A stretch of 64,000 nt of DNA, from assembly GCA_965230195.1 (NCBI GenBank), contig OZ245997.1:4092001-4156000 (forward strand). The letters are read 5' to 3'. Below the pieces are notes generated by a model. That model ran no database searches. It had not been told where the DNA came from and saw nothing but the letters and a program-made list of their open reading frames with translations. This document shows, piece by piece, positions 39,996-50,000 of the stretch (position 1 is the stretch's first letter; every line of letters begins with the position of its first letter). The translations under genes were made by a program, and so were the position numbers. Source of the stretch: Putridiphycobacter sp965230195. GTDB lineage: Bacteria > Bacteroidota > Bacteroidia > Flavobacteriales_D > Crocinitomicaceae.

Positions 39996-40765
39996 TCCTT
40001 CAATCGAGGAATTTCATCTATACTACTATATTTTGGCTTTATTACTTCATTACCACAATCATCAATAACCCCGAATAATCCTGACTTTTCTACCAATGCC
40101 AGGCCTTTATAATGTGCATCAAATTTTGAAATATTATCATACTTTGGCTTTATCACTTCATTACCGTCATCATCTATAAAGCCTAAAAGACCACAAACTT
40201 CTACCATTGCCCAATGTTTAAGATAGTCTCCAAACGGTTCAATACGATCATATTTTGGTTTGATGACTTCATTCTCACAATCATCAATAAAGCCCAAAAG
40301 CCCATTACGCTCTACTAATGCCCAGTTTTCCTGATACATTCCGAATGCCTCAATGCAATCATACTTCGGTTTGATCACTTCATCACCACAATCGTCTATA
40401 AATCCTAACCTTCCATTTCTTTCTACTAAAGCCCAGTATTTTTGATATTTCCCAAATGCATCAATTCGATCGTAAGTGGGCTTGATTACTTCAAAGCCAT
40501 CATCATTTATAAAACCATAACGCCCGTTATACTCTACCAGAGCCCAATCTTTAAGATAATCACCAAATACATTAATCTGGTCGTACTTTGGTTTAACTAT
40601 CATATAACCATCCCTGTCCACATAACCAAATAAACCGTTATCCTCCTGTATTAATAACCAATCTTCTCTCCATTCTGATGTAGTTTTACCCGAATCAATT
40701 TGAGCCCATCCTAATTGAGTACCAAGACAAAACAAAATGGTGTATAATATTTTTTTTCTTTTCAT
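39992..40765 (-). CDS. WG-repeat protein, exported
   Basis: The 257-residue protein has a signal peptide (KRKKILYTILFCLGTQLGWA) followed by six tandem WG-type repeats of about 37 residues. Each has the pattern WALVE-x-NG-x-x-GFIDD-x-G-x-EVIKP-x-Y-D. Repeats 3-6 are the most alike. The family is thought to form beta-propeller-like or open beta structures for binding; the ligand is unknown. It sits between two OmpA-domain genes and ends 4 bases inside the convergent gene at 38544-39995. It may be a periplasmic or surface scaffold. Confidence 0.87.
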   Translation of the reverse strand: MKRKKILYTILFCLGTQLGWAQIDSGKTTSEWREDWLLIQEDNGLFGYVDRDGYMIVKPKYDQINVFGDYLKDWALVEYNGRYGFINDDGFEVIKPTYDRIDAFGKYQKYWALVERNGRLGFIDDCGDEVIKPKYDCIEAFGMYQENWALVERNGLLGFIDDCENEVIKPKYDRIEPFGDYLKHWAMVEVCGLLGFIDDDGNEVIKPKYDNISKFDAHYKGLALVEKSGLFGVIDDCGNEVIKPKYSSIDEIPRLKD

Positions 40766-40848
40766 AACTGTACTTTATTGTAAGTGTCTTAAGTACAGTA
40801 AAAAGTTACATTAAACCATTTATTATTTACTAATAGCCACGGACTTAA

Positions 40849-41700
40849 TTATTTTTCAAGAATCAAAATCTCAACTCTTCGGTTTCTTTGTTGATCTTCT
40901 TTTGTTACTTCCTTTACCAAAGGTCTGGTAGCAGCAAATCCTTTGTAACTCAATCTATCTTTTGAAATTCCCTCCTTTACCAGATAAATATAAACGTATT
41001 TGGCTCGGTTTAAAGAAAGTTCCTTTAATCCGGTATCCTTGTCCAAACCGTCCTCACCAGTATAGGTACAACATATATGGCCCTGAATTTCTATTTTTAA
41101 TTTTGGGTATGATTCCAATACATGCAATAATTCCAACAAAGTATTATCAGAGTATGGCTGTAAAAAATGCCGGCCGGGTAAAAACTCCAGGTTTTCTATA
41201 GCTAATGTTTCCCCCACTTTTAAACCCAGAATATCGTCTTTAAGGGTACTTTTATCCTCTTTTACTTCTTCTACCGCTTCAATAATTGGCTCCTCTTTCT
41301 TTTTTTCAACAGTTACCACCTGCTTTGGCATTTCAGTTTCCAACATAATATCAACGCATCTGTTGGCCGATCGTTGTTCAAACTCCGTACGCTCACCCAA
41401 TCCACTTGACAGTACAATTTGTTTTTCGTCTACTCCATTACTGGTCAGAAAAGCCTTGACAGTATTCACTCGTTTTTCGGATAACTTTTGGTTATAATCA
41501 CTATCTCCAACAAAATCAGTATAGCCCTTTAGGATTATTTTCCCTGACTTTAACTGAGGGATTAACTGCATTAAAGCTGATTTATTTTTAGCACTTAATT
41601 TATAGATGTCAAAAGCAAAGTACACAGAGTTGACTTTGTTTTGAGCCATACCATTTAAACTAATACATATGAGGATTATGAAAACAAAAAGGTAACGCAT
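40849..41700 (-). CDS. Double OmpA-domain protein
   Basis: This is a 283-residue exported protein with signal RYLFVFIILICISLNGMA. The first OmpA-C-like domain covers about residues 22-128 (YFAFDIYKL start, GYTDFVGDSDYNQKLSEKR, ANRCVDIML end). An acidic linker rich in Glu/Lys covers residues 130-165. The second domain covers about 166-283 (GRHFLQPYSDNTLL, IEIQGHICCTYTG, LSLNRAKYVYIYL, QQRNRRVEILI). The second domain carries an inserted Cys pair. Two peptidoglycan-binding modules in one short protein suggest anchoring or cross-bridging of an outer-membrane complex; that is inference. A beta-barrel gene lies upstream on the same strand. Confidence 0.87.
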   Translation of the reverse strand: MRYLFVFIILICISLNGMAQNKVNSVYFAFDIYKLSAKNKSALMQLIPQLKSGKIILKGYTDFVGDSDYNQKLSEKRVNTVKAFLTSNGVDEKQIVLSSGLGERTEFEQRSANRCVDIMLETEMPKQVVTVEKKKEEPIIEAVEEVKEDKSTLKDDILGLKVGETLAIENLEFLPGRHFLQPYSDNTLLELLHVLESYPKLKIEIQGHICCTYTGEDGLDKDTGLKELSLNRAKYVYIYLVKEGISKDRLSYKGFAATRPLVKEVTKEDQQRNRRVEILILEK

Positions 41701-41775
41701 GATATATCTTTACATTCTTATATGTTAAAAAACGTAATTGGTTACCCTAAATTATAATTTTCAATAATTTCGGAC

Positions 41776-42456
41776 CTATCGGTCTATATTAATATTATAC
41801 CCAACGTTCAGACTTAGCACTCTGCTACCTGAAGTTTTGTTCCGGTCTGTATTTGACAAGCCATGATAATATGCTGACTCAATAAATAATTGATGGACAC
41901 CAAAATGATAGGATAAACCTGCCCCGCTATAAATCCCATGATCCCACCTGTTTAAAAATGAAGACTCTTCCAATGTAATTTCAATCGTTTCTATTATAAC
42001 TGGTGGTATATTGCCCCAGGTAGTGATTTGTTCCCAGTAAGCTGATGATAAATATGAAACACTTATTCCCAATTTCCCATATATTCCAATTCTATCATTT
42101 AGAAATCTCATATTCCCTTTTACCATAAAAGGTAAATCGATATAGTTCAGGTACAGTCTTGAATCTCCAACAAACCAAGGTCCCGGCCAGCCATTTGTCC
42201 ACTGAATTTGCGGGGCTCCACGTTGTACCCAACCCGGCTCAATACCTACTTGCAAATACTTATACAAAGTGTAATAACCTAAAATAGCTACATTACCTGA
42301 ATTAATGTGAAGTACAGCATCTTCAGGTAATGTAACTGTCCCATTATCAAACCAACCTTTATTATACCCAATCCTGGAACCGAAAGTAAACTGACTAAAA
42401 GCAGTTGTTGAAAGTATGAATACCAGCAACAAACCAATAATTTTAACTTTACTCAT
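41776..42456 (-). CDS. Outer-membrane beta-barrel protein (OMP_b-brl_2 / PorT-like fold)
   Basis: The 226-residue protein has a signal peptide (KVKIIGLLLVFILSTTAFS). A sequence of alternating polar and aromatic strands follows: QFTFGSRIGYNKGWF, YLQVGIEPGWVQRGAP, YLNYIDLPFMVKGNMRF, IGIYGKLGISVSYL, with a C-terminal VLSLNVGYNINI. This matches the small outer-membrane beta-barrel family common in Bacteroidota, to which PorT also belongs. The conserved Tyr-Ile-Asp-Leu-Pro segment before the mid-barrel is typical. The specific role is unknown. It is the first gene of a minus-strand group with the double-OmpA protein (75-base gap). Confidence 0.82.
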   Translation of the reverse strand: MSKVKIIGLLLVFILSTTAFSQFTFGSRIGYNKGWFDNGTVTLPEDAVLHINSGNVAILGYYTLYKYLQVGIEPGWVQRGAPQIQWTNGWPGPWFVGDSRLYLNYIDLPFMVKGNMRFLNDRIGIYGKLGISVSYLSSAYWEQITTWGNIPPVIIETIEITLEESSFLNRWDHGIYSGAGLSYHFGVHQLFIESAYYHGLSNTDRNKTSGSRVLSLNVGYNINIDR

Positions 42457-42564
42457 ATCAGGTTTTATCTGTTTGATGATATTTGATCCGAAAAGGGTTG
42501 CATCTGAACAACCAAATATTGTTAATCATAGTTTTTACCGAACAATTAAGACTGAATTATTCCT

Positions 42565-42572
42565 TATATTTG
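42565..42572 (+). promoter_or_regulatory. Possible -7 element for the thioesterase gene
   Basis: TATATTTG fits TAnnTTTG and lies 39 bases before the ATG at 42612. No TTG is found at the expected -33 distance, so the call is tentative. Confidence 0.35.
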
Positions 42573-42611
42573 AATGATTACTCTAGTATTACCTTACTGT
42601 TTTAGTTAGTT

Positions 42612-43064
42612 ATGTTTAAACCACAATCAGCGGATTATCAAAAAAAAGTCAGGGACAGCTTTAACCGACAAAAATTTATGTCGACTATTAAAGCTGAATT
42701 GGTTAAAATTGCACCGGGATATTGTGAAATTCAGGTTCCGTATCAGGAAGATTTAACCCAACAACATGGATTTTTCCATGCCGGTATTGTGAGTACAATT
42801 GCTGATAATGCTGCTGGTTATGCCGGTTTTTCTCTAATGGCTGAAAATTCCTCCGTCCTCACTGTAGAGTTTAAGTTAAATTTGATGTCACCAGGAGATG
42901 GAGATTTACTGATAGGCAAAGCTAATGTTTTAAAACATGGTCAAACATTAACCATTTGTCGTTCGGAAGTTTATATCCGTAAAAATGGAATAGAAAAGTT
43001 GTGTGCTGCCTCACAAACCACTTTAATTGAGTTAAAAAACAAGTCAGATAAACCGAAACGTTGA
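42612..43064 (+). CDS. PaaI-family hotdog thioesterase
   Basis: The 150-residue protein has a hotdog fold of the PaaI/YdiI type. The motif QQHGFFHAGIVSTIADNAAGYAG (about residues 49-71) contains the His-Gly pair and the catalytic Asp of ADNAAG. EFKLNLMSPGDGDLLIGKANVLKHGQTL is the usual central strand region. It likely hydrolyses an acyl-CoA or aryl-CoA thioester in the cytosol; the substrate is unknown. A GNAT gene follows 21 bases downstream and is probably co-transcribed. Confidence 0.9.
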   Translation: MFKPQSADYQKKVRDSFNRQKFMSTIKAELVKIAPGYCEIQVPYQEDLTQQHGFFHAGIVSTIADNAAGYAGFSLMAENSSVLTVEFKLNLMSPGDGDLLIGKANVLKHGQTLTICRSEVYIRKNGIEKLCAASQTTLIELKNKSDKPKR

Positions 43065-43085
43065 CCGCTATCAATCTGCTTTACC

Positions 43086-43616
43086 ATGAAATCAAAATCT
43101 CATCTTAAACTACGGACTGCCAATATCAATGATTTATCAGTACTTGAATTTTGGCAAACTCAACCTCATGTTACTGAAAATGTACCGGATGATGAAGACT
43201 GGAACTGGAAAGAGGAACTCACAAAATTTCCGGAATGGCGCGAAATGCTGATTGCTGAAGTCGATCAAAAACCAATTGGTTTTCTTCATATTATTGACCC
43301 TGCTTTGGAGGAAACACATTATTGGGGAGACATTCAGCCTGATATGAGAGCACTTGACATCTGGATTGGAGAAAAAGATTATATAGGGAAAGGATATGGC
43401 ACTCAAATGATGACACAAGCATTTAATCGCTGTTTTAAGGATGAAAATGTAAAGGGTATTATTATTGATCCCCTGGAGTCAAATGTAAAGGGTATTCGCT
43501 TTTACGAGCGAATGGGCTTTAAATTTATTGAAAACCGGAATTTATACGGCCATGATTGTTCTATTTACCAACTGGACCGTTCAGATTGGCAAACACAATA
43601 CCATGAAACACTTTAA
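43086..43616 (+). CDS. GNAT-family N-acetyltransferase
   Basis: This 176-residue acetyltransferase has the acetyl-CoA motif DYIGKGYGTQMMTQAFNRCF (about residues 97-117), followed by a PLESNVKGIRFYERMGFKFIENR segment, the typical strand-helix-strand end of the family. The N-terminal part with WQTQPHVTENVP and WKEELTKFPEWREMLIAEVD resembles aminoglycoside 6'-N-acetyltransferase/RimJ-like members. Resistance is possible but the natural substrate may be unrelated. Its last 14 bases overlap the next gene. Confidence 0.9.
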   Translation: MKSKSHLKLRTANINDLSVLEFWQTQPHVTENVPDDEDWNWKEELTKFPEWREMLIAEVDQKPIGFLHIIDPALEETHYWGDIQPDMRALDIWIGEKDYIGKGYGTQMMTQAFNRCFKDENVKGIIIDPLESNVKGIRFYERMGFKFIENRNLYGHDCSIYQLDRSDWQTQYHETL

Positions 43617-44337
43617 ACTTGACATACTACTAATCCTTGTCCTGCTAATCGGATTAACTGCTAGCCTTTCATTCACATCTAATCAGGAATCTACCCGTTA
43701 CCTGGTTTATACAGTTAACCCTAAAACACAAACTTTAAAATTTTACTGGAAATCAGACCAGGGAGAGATTTATAAAAATTTTAAGGCATTAAAAACTGAT
43801 TTAAGCAAAAATAAGAAGGCACTGATCTTTGCCATGAACGGTGGAATGTATACCAAATCTAATGCACCGCTGGGCTTGTATGTTGAAAACGGAAAGACGA
43901 TATCGAAACTTAATACCGTAAAAAATGCCTATGGTAATTTTTATATGCAACCAAATGGTGTTTTCTGTTTGACCACATCAAATAGTCCAATCATTTGTAC
44001 TACACCTGAATATTCAAAACTTAAGAATATAAAATATGCCACACAATCAGGCCCAATGCTGGTTATTAATGGCAAAATACACCCAAAGTTTACCAAAGGA
44101 TCGAAACATATTAATATCAGGAATGGTGTTGGTATACTCCCCAATGGACATTTGCTTTTTGCCATGTCAAAGGAAAAAGTAAACCTCTACGATTTTGCAC
44201 TGTTTTTTAAATCTAAGGGATGTAAAAATGCACTTTACCTTGACGGTTTTGTATCCAGAACATATTTACCCTCTCAAAAGCATAATGACCTGAAAGGTAA
44301 TTTTGGTGTCATCATAGCAGAGACGAAATCAATTTAG
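43603..44337 (+). CDS. Exported phosphodiester-glycosidase-type protein (NAGPA domain)
   Basis: The protein has 244 residues from ATG 43603, chosen because it gives a direct signal peptide (KHFKLDILLILVLLIGLTASLS). An upstream ATG would need a 25-residue leader inside the GNAT gene. The domain is of the phosphodiester glycosidase/NAGPA type: FAMNGGMYTKSNAPLGLYVENGK (about residues 75-97), QSGPMLVINGKIHPKF, NGVGILPNGHLLFAMSK and CKNALYLDGFVSRTY. In this fold these segments bind the sugar-phosphodiester. It overlaps the GNAT stop by 14 bases. Confidence 0.83.
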   Translation: MKHFKLDILLILVLLIGLTASLSFTSNQESTRYLVYTVNPKTQTLKFYWKSDQGEIYKNFKALKTDLSKNKKALIFAMNGGMYTKSNAPLGLYVENGKTISKLNTVKNAYGNFYMQPNGVFCLTTSNSPIICTTPEYSKLKNIKYATQSGPMLVINGKIHPKFTKGSKHINIRNGVGILPNGHLLFAMSKEKVNLYDFALFFKSKGCKNALYLDGFVSRTYLPSQKHNDLKGNFGVIIAETKSI

Positions 44338-44389
44338 CTTGATAGGGGAAATTATTCTTCAAATCGACATATTTACAAACCGAACAATT

Positions 44390-45472
44390 ATGAAACTGAT
44401 TAAACTACTTAGCCTGCTGGCTATTATCTCCGGGGTTTTATCATGTAAAAAACACAATCCCAAACGCATTATCGATCAAAGAGATTTTAAAATGGGATTT
44501 AGTACCTGGAGCTTTGGTCCTCAATTACAGGACGTCAATGATACTTATGATTTTATTTTTGAAAACGGAGATATCTACTCTGAACAAGTGGATAACGTAA
44601 TACCATGGGAAGCCTGGATTAATGATACCGATCTGCCAGCTGATTTCGTTTCAGGTATTGAAGGCAGAGTCAGTAAAAAACCAAATGATAAAGAACTTGT
44701 ACTATCTATCAGCCTACTCAATACCAACAGAACTGACATTATTGAGGGTTATAATGGCAAAGTACCTGTTTATGAAAAGCTTAATGATTCAATAATTGAA
44801 GAGGCTTATTACAAGCATCTTGTTTACCTTGCCGAGAAATTCTCTCCAAAATACATGGTTTTGGCTATGGAAACCAATGAACTTCTTAATAAAAGTCAGG
44901 AAAAGTGGGACGAATATAAAATGTTAATGGCCAATATCAGAACCAGAATCAGAATCAAATTTCCGGGGATTTTAATATCTGAATCTGTAACACTTCATCA
45001 TTGGTTTCAACCTGATGTTAGTAACCCAACAGATTACATTAAGCAAATCAGTAACTACTATAATCAGTTGGACTTTGTGGCAGTCAGCTACTATCCATTC
45101 TTTAAAAATCAGCATAATAGAAAGGAATTTCAGGAAGCCTTCGATTTTCTAAACCAGCAAGCCAATAAACCCATTGCCATTATTGAAACAAATCACCTGG
45201 CAAACGACCTGGATGTTGAAAGTTTGAATTTACACATTACCAGTGACGAAAAGGAACAGAATGAATATCTTGAAACAGTTTTGATCAATGCGCATGAAAA
45301 CCAATACAAATTTGTGATTTGGTGGGCACACCGTGATTATGATGCATTGTGGGAAACTTTTCCTGAAAATGTTAAAGAAGTTGGAAAGCTCTGGCGGGAT
45401 ACCGGTCTAAAAGATGAAAGTGACAAAGGCAGAAAAGCATTAAAAACCTGGGAAAAAATTTATGCAAAATAA
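44390..45472 (+). CDS. Lipoprotein, predicted glycoside hydrolase-like barrel
   Basis: The 360-residue lipoprotein has signal KLIKLLSLLAIISGVLSC. The mature domain has the layout of a clan-A-type beta/alpha barrel glycoside hydrolase: FGFST-like start (KMGFSTWSFGPQ), a putative acid/base Glu in LAMETNELL, YYPFF in the loop after the next strand, and a putative nucleophile Glu in IAIIETNHL near the end, followed by IWWAHRDYD. The two Glu residues are about 140 positions apart, as expected. The closest analogy by eye is GH53-like endo-galactanase, but I cannot fix the family. It follows the NAGPA-type gene and precedes a P450. Confidence 0.7.
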   Translation: MKLIKLLSLLAIISGVLSCKKHNPKRIIDQRDFKMGFSTWSFGPQLQDVNDTYDFIFENGDIYSEQVDNVIPWEAWINDTDLPADFVSGIEGRVSKKPNDKELVLSISLLNTNRTDIIEGYNGKVPVYEKLNDSIIEEAYYKHLVYLAEKFSPKYMVLAMETNELLNKSQEKWDEYKMLMANIRTRIRIKFPGILISESVTLHHWFQPDVSNPTDYIKQISNYYNQLDFVAVSYYPFFKNQHNRKEFQEAFDFLNQQANKPIAIIETNHLANDLDVESLNLHITSDEKEQNEYLETVLINAHENQYKFVIWWAHRDYDALWETFPENVKEVGKLWRDTGLKDESDKGRKALKTWEKIYAK

Positions 45473-45512
45473 ATTTTTATCTCTTATATTCGCATGAGTT
45501 GAAACTACTGAT

Positions 45513-46928
45513 GTGTCTGATAATCAAAATTTAATATATATAAAAGACCTCCCCTCGCCAAAAGGTCACCCTATTTTAGGACATCTGCCACAATTTAATG
45601 CTGAGCATAAACATCAGGTATTGGAACGTTGGGCACAGGAGTGTGGCGATATTTTCAAAATCAATTTTGTTGGTAAACCATTTATTGTTTCTGCCGATTC
45701 TAACCTGAATCAGGAAATACTTAAATTGAGGCCACTTCAATTTAGAAGATTCTCCAAAATCAATGAAATTTTGGAAGAAATGGGAATATCAGGCGTATTT
45801 GGTGCTGAAGGGAGTACCTGGAAAAGGCAAAGAAAACCAACCTCAGAATCCCTAAACCTCAGAAAAGTAAGATCTTATTTTCCGGTGATTCAGGAAAAAA
45901 CCATGGCTCTGGTAAATAAATGGGAGCAATTTGAAAAAACCAACCATACTTTTGATGTTCAAAAAGAATTCATGAAGTATACTATTGATATTACAACTCA
46001 GGTTGCTTTTGGCTATCAACTTGATACCATTAACGATAAAGCAGACGACTTTCAAAATCACCTGGAACTGATTTTTCCTATGATAAATGAAAGAATTACG
46101 GCTCCCATTCCAACCTGGCGCTATATCAAACGAAAAAAGGACAAGCAATTGTCCGCGGCCCTTAAGGCCATTGAAAAAGTCATTTATGATTGTATTGCCG
46201 AAGCAAAAGTAAGACTGGAACAAAATCCTGACCTGAAAAACAGGCCCTCCAATTTTTTGGAGTCACTGTTGGTTCAGCAGGCTGATGAGGATCAATTCTC
46301 GGATAAAGAGATTTATGGCAATGTATTTACTATGCTGTTGGCCGGAGAGGATACAACCTCAAATTCCATTTCATGGGCTATGTATTACCTTGCTCAACGA
46401 CCGGAATTGATTAAAAAAGTAAGAATCGAAGCCGAAAAAATATATGGAGATCATCAAGTTCCGCAAACCAATAAAGAGTTAGAATATTTGAGAATAGCGA
46501 ATGCCATTGCACAGGAAACCATCAGGTTAAAACCTGTAAGCCCTAATTTATATATGCAGGCTAATGAAGATATTGTAGTTCAGAACCTTTATATTCCCAA
46601 AGATGCCACTATAATGATGCAAAACAAGGTGGCACAAACATCAACCGCTTATTTTTCCAATCCGGAAGAATTTGTACCGGAACGTTGGTTGATTAATGGT
46701 TGTCCTGCTCATGATAAACATAGCCCTGATATCATCAAGACATTTGGTGGTGGAGCACGTTTTTGTCCGGGAAAAACAATGGCTATTAACGAAATGATTG
46801 TAGCTATTTCGAGCATATGTAAATCATTTGATTTTGATTTAGCCGTACCTGCAGATTCTGTAACCGAGGAATTTTCATTTACCATGCATCCTAAAAACCT
46901 GCTCATTAGGCTAAAAAAGGTTGTTTAA
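45513..46928 (+). CDS. Cytochrome P450
   Basis: The 471-residue P450 has all core motifs. The I-helix oxygen motif is AGEDTTSN (about residues 276-283), the K-helix E-x-x-R is ETIRLKP, the aromatic PERW region is present, and the heme loop is FGGGARFCPG with the ligand Cys418. There is no membrane anchor, so it is a soluble enzyme needing separate redox partners. None is adjacent. The start is GTG at 45513. It is of the fatty-acid/xenobiotic hydroxylase style (CYP102-like heme domain), but the substrate is unknown. It lies 40 bases after the GH-like gene on the same strand. Confidence 0.93.
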   Translation: MSDNQNLIYIKDLPSPKGHPILGHLPQFNAEHKHQVLERWAQECGDIFKINFVGKPFIVSADSNLNQEILKLRPLQFRRFSKINEILEEMGISGVFGAEGSTWKRQRKPTSESLNLRKVRSYFPVIQEKTMALVNKWEQFEKTNHTFDVQKEFMKYTIDITTQVAFGYQLDTINDKADDFQNHLELIFPMINERITAPIPTWRYIKRKKDKQLSAALKAIEKVIYDCIAEAKVRLEQNPDLKNRPSNFLESLLVQQADEDQFSDKEIYGNVFTMLLAGEDTTSNSISWAMYYLAQRPELIKKVRIEAEKIYGDHQVPQTNKELEYLRIANAIAQETIRLKPVSPNLYMQANEDIVVQNLYIPKDATIMMQNKVAQTSTAYFSNPEEFVPERWLINGCPAHDKHSPDIIKTFGGGARFCPGKTMAINEMIVAISSICKSFDFDLAVPADSVTEEFSFTMHPKNLLIRLKKVV

Positions 46929-47059
46929 CCCACCCCTTTTAATCATTTTTTTGCGTGATATACTATACAGGTTGTCCGTAAAAAGTAAAATCCAACCTTT
47001 TATTTGAAAATTTCGTCTAACTTTAAAGTAGTCGGATTTTTTTGAGAACTAAACCCTGT

Positions 47060-50000
47060 ATGTCTGTAACCACTATTGATCAATATTTAAAACGTATCTC
47101 TTTTTTGGTATTACTGTTGGGGTTATCATTTACCGCTTTCTCGCAGGAAATTTGCGATAATGGTATTGATGATGATAATGACGGACTGATTGATTTAAAT
47201 GACTCTGATGACTGCTCGTGCAATTTATATTCCACTACGCCACAATCTCTGATCCCAAACCCTTCTTTCGAAGATACTATTTGTTGCCCTACAGGGAGTT
47301 CACAAATGAACTGTGCCAGTGATTGGGTTCAGGCATCTGATGCCACCAGTGATTATTTCAATCTCTGTGGTTATTCCCAAATTGTAAACCCACCCAACTA
47401 CCCGATTCCTGATGACGGATCAGGCTATACCGGAATCATTAATGATTCAGCCTATGCCGAATATGTTGGTGCCTGTTTAAACAGTCCAATGATTGCCGGC
47501 ACCTCATATACTTTAAATTTTTATACTGCCCTGTCAACCGGCGATTTTGTATTTGATTTCTCACTTTTTGGAACACCCACCTGTGGCGACTTGCCCTGGT
47601 CCGGAACCAGTTGCCCTGTAGGCAGTGGACAATGGCAGGAGCTGGCCTCTCAAAATATTAGTTTTAATACAATAGGAGAATGGCAAATGGTGAGCCTGAC
47701 TTTTACACCTACCATTGACATTGCCGCTGTGGCCCTTGGAGGTGGCTGTGGGAGTCAGGGGATGAATAATTTTAACTACTATTATATTGACGGACTCTAC
47801 CTTGACAGTACAGTTAACTTTGGTGCCTGGATTGAAGGCAATGGTGGAAACCTTTGTGAAAACGATCTGATACTTACAGCATCAACGATTGAGACTGGTG
47901 GAACCTGGCAATGGTATCAGGATGGTGTTGCACTTCCCGGTGAAACAATGAGTACACTGGATATATCAACTTATGGTCCGGGAAATTTTTCAGCTGTATA
48001 CTCTAATAGTGACGGTTGTGTTGTCGCCAATGGAACCTGGCATCAGGTATTATACCCCCAGGCCAATTTTTCAGCCTATCTCGACCCCTGCTCAGGGGTA
48101 TTATCACTTAGTGATGAGTCCACCATTACCAATGGCGGTATTATTAATGATGTTGACTGGTATTTCAGCGACAATTCCAGTGCACTTGATGTCTTTGACA
48201 CCACACATATTCTGTCTCCACCTGTCACATTAGAAGTGATGCATGTTGTCAACTCTGTTTATGGTTGTAGTGATACCTCCTATCAAACCTTTTCATTCGA
48301 TTTCAGTATTTCCGCTGATATCATTTCCAATGTTAATGAATCCACCTACATGGCCAGTCAGGGAGATACTATCAATATGTGCTTTGACAATAATGATACT
48401 ATTGATGTTTCCGGAATAGCCAATGTCAGTGCACCGCATACCATTACTGATTACCAATGGGCATTTGATTTTGGTGATATAACCGATACACAGGACACTT
48501 CACACTTTTTCCCCACAAGTGGTTTTCATTATATGAACCTTACAGTTACTGCCAGTAATGGTTGCACCGCAGGTGCGCTTCAACCGGTTTGGATTCATGA
48601 ACTACCTGAGGCCAGTTTCGTTTTTACTGATGGCATTCAAAGCTATCAATCGCTAAGCAACGATACCCTACATTTTTGTCCGGGAGATACACTTATGTTC
48701 TTCAATACTTCAACATATGGTCCGTTAGATACAATTTCACAATATTTTTGGAATTTTGGCAATGGAGATGTCTACTTTGATGAAGACACCATTTTGGTTT
48801 ATGATACTCCCGGAATCTATGATGTTGTGTTATATGTTTCCACTGATTACTCTTGTGACGACAGAGATTCAGTTGTAATCGTTATTAACGACACACATGC
48901 CGAAGTAGTAAATATTAATTTTGAAACCTGTCTGGGAGCAAATGACGGCAGTGCCACAATTACAAACTTTTCGGGAGCTTATTCAGGGGATTATGTTGTT
49001 TCAGTATTTGATCCTGATGGCAATTTATTTGCTGACGGTACCTTTTTACCTGGAGATGACTTCCCGTTATCAAACTTGTATACCGGCGTTTGGACAGTAA
49101 ACATTGAAAATAATATTGGCTGCTCATGGGATACCACATTTACAATTCAGTCCATTGAACCACCAATAAACATCAGTACCAATATCGGACACCCACAATG
49201 CTTCGCAACACCAACCGGATCGCTTACTGCTTTTTCCACTAACCCCGGAACTTTTAGTTTTACAATTAGTGACAGTGATGGCAATATTGTAAATGTACCT
49301 GGTACTAATACAGCCAATTCATTGGAAGCCGGAACTTACACTGTCAGTATTGTTGACAATAGTAATTGCTACTCGGAAATACAAGTTCAGTTAATCGATC
49401 CACCTGCTATTGATATTAATCTTGATTTGGTGCATCCATTATGTCATGGCTTTGAAACCGGATCAGCACTCGTGGATACAATTTATAATACCCAGGGCGA
49501 TTACAGCCAGATTGATTATAATTGGGACCCCAACCCTCTTGGAAGCAACGGACTAAATCAAATTACCAATACCGGATTGGTTGCCGGAGAATATATTCTT
49601 GAAATTACTGATGAAATAGGCTGTACCAGAAGAATTACTTATCATATTATTGACCCGAATCCATTGGTTGGTGTTATGGAAGTGGTTTCACCCACCTTTT
49701 GTCGAACTGCAGGTTATCAGAAAGGAAACGGAGAAGTTACCGTTACCACAGCAGGACTAAATCAGTCCGGTACAGGAAATGTGACTTACCATTGGGAAAA
49801 CCTTGAGAATGGAGATACATCAGATAACTCAACCTTTGTGGTAAATGTACCGGGATGGATGGCAGTTACTCTCGAAGATGATAACGGTTGCATTTACACA
49901 AATACAATTTATGTTGATTCTGTCAACCCTATTTCTGATTTTGAATTGCTATCTGAGCAATTTGAGGGGCCGGGAGAATATGAAGGTACAGAACACCTTG

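Noticed and set aside
46985..47045. Terminator between the P450 and the first T9SS gene (AAAATCC...GGATTTTTTT)
   Set aside because: The arms are only 7 bp and more than 40 bases apart, so the hairpin is not convincing.
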